A DNA stretch of 64,000 nt. It comes from Ignavibacteriota bacterium. GTDB lineage: Bacteria; Bacteroidota; Ignavibacteria; UBA10030. Position 1 is the stretch's first letter, and each line of letters starts with the position of its first letter. Under the pieces are notes generated by a model. It did not search any database. It was not told where the DNA came from and saw only the letters and a program-made list of their open reading frames with translations. The DNA is taken from assembly GCA_003142475.1 (NCBI GenBank), contig PLMK01000008.1:99627-163626 (forward strand). Reading direction: 5' to 3'. Below, in pieces: positions 59,261-64,000 of this stretch. A program made the position numbers and the translations under genes.

Positions 59261-60104
59261 AACGGCCGCGTGTGACGTAACGGAATGTGATGTTGACGAT
59301 GAAAATTAACACGATCAATACAAAAGCCGCGCCCCAAGCTTGTCTGTTCCAGTCATCAAACGGAGCTTTGGCATAATCGTAAATAAAAACGGTTAACGAT
59401 GCCATCGGGTGATAAATATTGGTAGACCAAAACCTGTTTCCCAATGCTGTAAATAACAACGGGGCGGTTTCACCAGCTGCTCGGGCAATTGCAAGAAGGA
59501 TGCCGGTCGTTATTCCTTTGAGCGCAGTTGGGAGAATAATTCTCAATGTCGCTTTCCATTGCGGAATTCCTATCGCAAGCGCGGCTTCACGGTATGATGG
59601 AGGAACAAGTTTAATCATTTCTTCGGTCGTGCGTGTGGCGGTAGGAATCATCAGAATTGCAAGTGCGACACCCCCAGCAAGCGCAGAGAATTGTTTCATT
59701 GGAATAACGACTAATATATATGCAACGACACCAACGACAATTGAAGGCACACCGCTGAGCACATCAGTAAAGAATCGTACCGTTTGTCCGAAGGCATTAT
59801 TACCGTACTCGGCGAGGTAAATGCCGGCAAAAATACTGATGGGGAGCCCGAAAAGACATCCTAATCCGATGAGGATTGCAGTTCCCATAAGTGCATTTGC
59901 CATACCTCCGCCATTTTCGCCGACAGGCTTCGGCATATGAATAAAGAAATCAATATTCAGAGCGCTGATTCCTTGAGCCAGTGTATAAAAGAAAATGAGA
60001 AACAACGGAATAACAGCAATGAGCACACTCAATATGGAGAGTGTCGTCATAATCGTGTTTTTACTTTTTCGCCAATGATGGTTTCTGAATTCTCTATTCT
60101 TCAT
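59241..60104 (-). CDS. pstA: Phosphate ABC transporter permease PstA (copy 2)
   Basis: [46 protein letters not shown]. Confidence 0.95.
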   Translation of the reverse strand: MKNREFRNHHWRKSKNTIMTTLSILSVLIAVIPLFLIFFYTLAQGISALNIDFFIHMPKPVGENGGGMANALMGTAILIGLGCLFGLPISIFAGIYLAEYGNNAFGQTVRFFTDVLSGVPSIVVGVVAYILVVIPMKQFSALAGGVALAILMIPTATRTTEEMIKLVPPSYREAALAIGIPQWKATLRIILPTALKGITTGILLAIARAAGETAPLLFTALGNRFWSTNIYHPMASLTVFIYDYAKAPFDDWNRQAWGAAFVLIVLIFIVNITFRYVTRGRYADNQN

Positions 60105-61027
60105 GTCGTTTTAAATTTCTTAGTCATACTCCAAACGATCAATCGCGCAATAACATTCAGAATAATCGTTACAGCAAAAAGGATCAATGCAATTTCAATA
60201 AGAGAGCTCGTGTACATATCGGTTGTTGCTTCCGCAAATTCATTTGCGATGACACTTGCCATGGAATGTCCTGGATCGAGAAGCGAAGCAGAAATTTCAG
60301 ACCGATTGCCGATAACCATGGTAACAGCCATCGTTTCACCGACAGCACGTCCGAGTCCGAGGAGCGTTGCACCCAGCAGCCCTGATTTTCCATCCGCAAG
60401 GACTATTTTTGTAGATTCCCACTTTGTTGCCCCTAACGCGAGTGCAGCTTCACGCTGTGTTTTCGGAATTGCTTGGAGAACATCACGTGAGATCGAGGAG
60501 ATAATAGGAATAATCATAATTGCGAGAATAATGCCGGCTGCAAGCATTCCGAACCCGTACGGAACTCCTTTAAAGAGCGGCAGGTACCCAAAGCTTTTTA
60601 TTAAACCGGGTTCGACAGAATTTCGCAGCCATGGCACCAGGACAAATATACCCCAAAGTCCGTAGACGATGCTGGGAATAGCCGCAAGTAATTCGACGAG
60701 AAATGAAACCGGTCGCTCGAGCCAGCGCGGCGCAAGTTCTGAAAGAAAAATTGCAACGCCGATGCTGAGAGGTAGAGCAATGACTAACGCAAGAAGAGAT
60801 GATGCGAGTGTTCCAAAAATAAATGGCAGCGCTCCATATTCATCTGCAACAGGATCCCATGTGGTGGTGGTGAGAAATTTCCACCCAAAATGTCTCAGGG
60901 ATAATTCCGAGCCACGCACCATTTCGTATGCCATCAGAAAGACCAGAGCGAACACGAAGAATGCAAACAGCATTGTTGTGTTCTTAAAAACTTTATCACC
61001 GGTAATAGATAATTTCATTTTATTCAT
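60101..61027 (-). CDS. pstC: Phosphate ABC transporter permease PstC (copy 2)
   Basis: AAIPSIVYGLWGIFVLVPWL, GLLGATLLGLGRAVGETMAVTMVIGN. Confidence 0.95.
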   Translation of the reverse strand: MNKMKLSITGDKVFKNTTMLFAFFVFALVFLMAYEMVRGSELSLRHFGWKFLTTTTWDPVADEYGALPFIFGTLASSLLALVIALPLSIGVAIFLSELAPRWLERPVSFLVELLAAIPSIVYGLWGIFVLVPWLRNSVEPGLIKSFGYLPLFKGVPYGFGMLAAGIILAIMIIPIISSISRDVLQAIPKTQREAALALGATKWESTKIVLADGKSGLLGATLLGLGRAVGETMAVTMVIGNRSEISASLLDPGHSMASVIANEFAEATTDMYTSSLIEIALILFAVTIILNVIARLIVWSMTKKFKTT

Positions 61028-61075
61028 TCAAAAACAACAACGGGTGATAACGAGGTCACCGAAGGTTATCACCCG
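61028..61075 (-). terminator. Terminator/attenuator-like hairpin between pstS2 and pstC2
   Basis: Perfect 11-bp stem CGGGTGATAAC/GTTATCACCCG followed on the minus strand by TTGTTGTTTTTG. Confidence 0.65.
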
Positions 61076-61116
61076 GTCGTTGCGCAGTGTTTGTTCATGA
61101 GGAGCTATGCTGCGTC

Positions 61117-62154
61117 CTATTCCGTTACAATAGTAGCGATTTTCTTTTCACACATTTTAACGACTTCCTTGGGTAGAGGTGCATAGTAAAGGTCTTTTGC
61201 AAAACCCTGTCCTTCACCCATTGCCCAGGTTAAGAAGCCGGCAATTTCCTTCGCCTTAGATTTATCCTTCATGTTCTTGTAAATTAAAAGCCATGTAAAG
61301 CCGGAGATGGGATAAGAATCTTTTCCGGATGCATCGGTTATGGAAACACGCAGATCTGCTGGCATGTTTTTTGCGGCTCCCGCAGCAGCAGCAGATACTG
61401 ATTCGAATGTCGGTTCGATAAAATTTCCCTCTTTATTTTGCATCGAGGCATAGGACAGGCCGTTTTTAACGGCGTATGCTAATTCTACATAGCCAATTGC
61501 ACCTTCCGATTGTTTTACTAATCCTGCGACTCCTTCATTTCCTTTGCCGCCCAAGCCTACGGGCCAGTTCACTGAGGCACCCATCCCGATATTGATCGCC
61601 CATGTCTTACTGACTTTTTTCAGGTAGTCGGTGAAAATGTTTGTTGTACCGCTGCCATCCGATCGATGCGCGACAATGATTGCTTGATCAGGAAGATTTT
61701 TCCCTTTATTAATGCTTGTGATTTCGTTGTCATTCCATCGTGTAATCTGACCTAGATAAATCTTTGCCAGAACATTGGAGGTTAGTTTTAAATCTTTTCC
61801 TGCTGCAGGAAGATTGTATGTAATAACAACAGCACCCATGACAGTAGGAATGTGCAGAACATCGGAACCCTGCTTATCCTTCACTGATGCCAATTGGGCA
61901 TCTGTCATCGCAGCGTCTGTTGCACCGAAATCTACGGTTCCTTCAGTCACTTGCTTAATTCCTCCGCCGCTTCCGATGGATTGATAATTAAATTCGACAC
62001 CATGTTGTTTGCTGTAAACATCAAACCATTTTGAGTAGATAACGTATGGAAATGTAGCACCTGCTCCGTTGAGCTTCATCTGTGCAAGTGTAGTGCCGAA
62101 AAGGACCACAACCATCACCAAACTCATGCATATCTTTGTAAATTTCATTTTCAT
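61117..62154 (-). CDS. pstS: Phosphate-binding protein PstS (copy 2)
   Basis: LNGAGATFPYVIYSKWFDVYSKQHGVEFNYQSIGSGGGIKQVTEGTVDFGATDAAMTD. Confidence 0.97.
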   Translation of the reverse strand: MKMKFTKICMSLVMVVVLFGTTLAQMKLNGAGATFPYVIYSKWFDVYSKQHGVEFNYQSIGSGGGIKQVTEGTVDFGATDAAMTDAQLASVKDKQGSDVLHIPTVMGAVVITYNLPAAGKDLKLTSNVLAKIYLGQITRWNDNEITSINKGKNLPDQAIIVAHRSDGSGTTNIFTDYLKKVSKTWAINIGMGASVNWPVGLGGKGNEGVAGLVKQSEGAIGYVELAYAVKNGLSYASMQNKEGNFIEPTFESVSAAAAGAAKNMPADLRVSITDASGKDSYPISGFTWLLIYKNMKDKSKAKEIAGFLTWAMGEGQGFAKDLYYAPLPKEVVKMCEKKIATIVTE

Positions 62155-62173
62155 CTCCTTATGTATAAAATAG

Positions 62174-62201
62174 AATCCCGAAATCTTCAGACTTCGGGAT
62201 T
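62174..62201 (-). terminator. Hairpin between porin gene and pstS2
   Basis: 9-bp perfect stem AATCCCGAA/TTCGGGATT; weak T-rich tract on the minus-strand 3' side. Confidence 0.45.
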
Positions 62202-62217
62202 TCTGGTCAGTTATTTA

Positions 62218-63363
62218 TTAGAGAAATATATAATACACTGTGAGACGAGCGGTCGTAGAAGCATCTATAGCTTTTCCGCCTTTGGGTGTTTCATATGTCT
62301 CATACAAAATGTTCGGCATAATCGACACGTTCTTGTCGACTTTCCATGACAGTCCGGCAATAATATAATTGCGGGATAAATTTCCGTTTGCAACACCGGC
62401 AGTTACTGCAACAGGATCTTTTCCCTTATCATCAGTGCTCGGATTGAAATTATCATAGCGAGCAACAATTGCCAGCTCAGGAATGATGTTGACAGAACCA
62501 AACACAGAGAAGCCCATAGTGGATTTTGACGAATAGGCCTTTGCCACGGTGTCTTTGAGAGCGTTCGAAGTGGATTGTAAGAAAGCTTCGACGCCGATAT
62601 TATAACTAAACGGTTCATTGTAGCCAAGGAATAATGCAGTTGTTAATGCACTGTTGCTGACAGTACTCTTGGTGTAACTATTGAGAATGTCTGCAACATC
62701 TTTATAGTCCACATATAACGTGGCTTGTAAATTTGTGGTGGGCTTTATTTGGACGTGTGCATAGTAGCGTTTATATTTATCGCTCTCCGGTTTGGAAGTG
62801 CCTGCTCCATTACCCAGCATAAGCCAGTAATTCAGCATTCCGTCGTCAGTAATTTTTCCCTTGAGAGCTAAACCCATATCTCTCGAGTCAACGGTTCCGC
62901 GTAAATCCATAATAGTCTTTTCCAATGATCGATATCCCCAAGCCGCTTCAGAGACATCATATGCAGGAGTTGGTTGAACACCGAAGATCACATCGCTTCC
63001 GGCGAAAATATTTTTCCATTTCAAATAAGCGTCTTTCACAAATACACCGATTTTACCGCCAGTCAATGCATCGTTTTGGGCTGCTGTTGAAGTTGCCGCA
63101 CCCTGATCGGCTTCAAGACGCAATCGTGTTGTAAACTGATCTGAGATGTCGTTGTCGTACGTGAAGTAAATACGGCGCAATTGGAATGCCTGATATGCAG
63201 TCGTTCCAGCCGGGCTGGCGATGTTCGAACTTCCGATATTTGCATCACGCGTAACATTATAATAGTAATCCCCACACATGTAGCCACTGAATTTACCTTG
63301 GGCAACCGCTAAAGTTGAACCAAGAAGAATTAAAAATGCAGAAACTATTAGCATCTTCTTCAT
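62218..63363 (-). CDS. Outer-membrane porin, probably phosphate-related (porin O/P-like)
   Basis: Signal peptide MKKMLIVSAFLILLGSTLAVAQGKFSGYMCGDYYYN; barrel-like strands; adjacent to pstS2. Confidence 0.75.
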   Translation of the reverse strand: MKKMLIVSAFLILLGSTLAVAQGKFSGYMCGDYYYNVTRDANIGSSNIASPAGTTAYQAFQLRRIYFTYDNDISDQFTTRLRLEADQGAATSTAAQNDALTGGKIGVFVKDAYLKWKNIFAGSDVIFGVQPTPAYDVSEAAWGYRSLEKTIMDLRGTVDSRDMGLALKGKITDDGMLNYWLMLGNGAGTSKPESDKYKRYYAHVQIKPTTNLQATLYVDYKDVADILNSYTKSTVSNSALTTALFLGYNEPFSYNIGVEAFLQSTSNALKDTVAKAYSSKSTMGFSVFGSVNIIPELAIVARYDNFNPSTDDKGKDPVAVTAGVANGNLSRNYIIAGLSWKVDKNVSIMPNILYETYETPKGGKAIDASTTARLTVYYIFL

Positions 63364-63446
63364 AAGAACCTGTTCCTTTAATTTATGTGAGTGATTTGGA
63401 AAATGAGTTATAAATTATGTATTGATGATTTTGTACCAAGTTATTC

Positions 63447-63602
63447 TTATGCACCGAGAACGTGAATAAAAAATGTGAATATTGCCAATGCTGCGACTAT
63501 CATACCGATAGAAATAACAAACTCAACATTATTAATAGGCATAGGTTCTTCCATCATTAACTCGTCGGTGGAGAGTATATGTGCTGCTAACCATTGTTTC
63601 AT
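63447..63602 (-). CDS. 51-aa single-TM membrane microprotein
   Basis: AGGAGG spaced before ATG; MKQWLAAHILSTDELMMEEPMPINNVEFVISIGMIVAALAIFTFFIHVLGA*; lies between the PhoB-like gene and the porin gene; not in ORF track. Confidence 0.7.
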   Translation of the reverse strand: MKQWLAAHILSTDELMMEEPMPINNVEFVISIGMIVAALAIFTFFIHVLGA

Positions 63603-63727
63603 TTGATCCTCCTAAGTCCTTTTTATTCTCAACTACGTGATACAAATATCGCATGCAAACATTGCCGGAAGATGAAGGAATTATTACGATTTTGTTAAGA
63701 TGAAATAGAGGATGATATTGAGGATAT

Positions 63728-64000
63728 TTATCCATGAAATCGGTAACCAATGCCTGATACTGTTTCAATGTAATGTGCATATCCTTTCAGTTTCTTTCGT
63801 ATACGGCCAATGTGTACGTCTATTGTACGGTTAGCTGAACTGTCACGATGCCCCCAGACGGTATAAAACAACACCTGACGTGTCAGCACTCGTCCATGAT
63901 TCTTTGCGAGCTGTACAAGAATCTCAAACTCCTTTTTAGAAAACTCAATATGTTCCTGTCCACAGGTTACAGTAAATTGCGGAATCAGTAGTGAGAGATT
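63728..64000 (-). CDS. PhoB/OmpR-family response regulator, C-terminal winged-helix domain (truncated by window end)
   Basis: NLSLLIPQFTVTCGQEHIEFSKKEFEILVQLAKNHGRVLTRQVLFYTVWGHRDSSANRTIDVHIGRIRKKLKGYAHYIETVSGIGYRFHG*; not in ORF track because the start lies outside the window. Confidence 0.92.
   Translation of the reverse strand, partial: NLSLLIPQFTVTCGQEHIEFSKKEFEILVQLAKNHGRVLTRQVLFYTVWGHRDSSANRTIDVHIGRIRKKLKGYAHYIETVSGIGYRFHG

Noticed and set aside
59937-60665. 242-aa plus-strand ORF
   Set aside because: Antisense to pstA2/pstC2; composition of a shadow ORF.
63532-63780. 82-aa minus-strand ORF MHITLKQYQALVTDFMDKYPQ...
   Set aside because: Overlaps both the PhoB-like C-terminus and the 51-aa microprotein in another frame; both alternatives have better support.
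1-64000. tRNA/rRNA genes, transposases, integrases
   Set aside because: Looked for in the intergenic regions and ORF track; none recognised.

Overview
The 64 kb window is gene-dense bacterial chromosome. Gene content and C-terminal sorting-type tails suggest a Bacteroidota/Chlorobiota (Ignavibacteria-like) lineage; that placement is inference only. About 40 CDSs are well supported: pepT, a thiamine operon behind a TPP riboswitch, rfaE1/rfaE2, tamB-like, rnr, a protease/propeller/barrel protein, nusB, a cyclase-TPR protein, glycogen phosphorylase, ackA, a GLUG-repeat protein, an interrupted UvrD-type helicase, a cytidylyltransferase/CDP-alcohol phosphotransferase pair, comF, uvrB, a two-propeller/four-PAS sensor, and a 12-kb phosphate locus. 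The phosphate locus is the most interesting part. It holds two complete Pst-PhoU modules. One has tandem PstB ATPases whose motif losses are complementary (LSGGQ to LSLEQ in one; Q-loop Gln to Ala and switch His to Asn in the other), which predicts an asymmetric heterodimeric Pst ATPase. A methylglyoxal synthase gene lies between the modules, and its upstream region is a diverged duplicate of the pstS1 upstream region, with four 11-bp direct repeats resembling a Pho box. Two features absent from the ORF track were found: a 51-aa membrane microprotein with a strong Shine-Dalgarno, and the 3' end of a PhoB/OmpR-type regulator. Other points of note are a palindromic repeat family apparently inserted in frame in a CDS, a helicase split by two in-frame stops, and attenuator-like hairpins flanking pstS2. 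Everything was read by eye; no searches or folding calculations were run.
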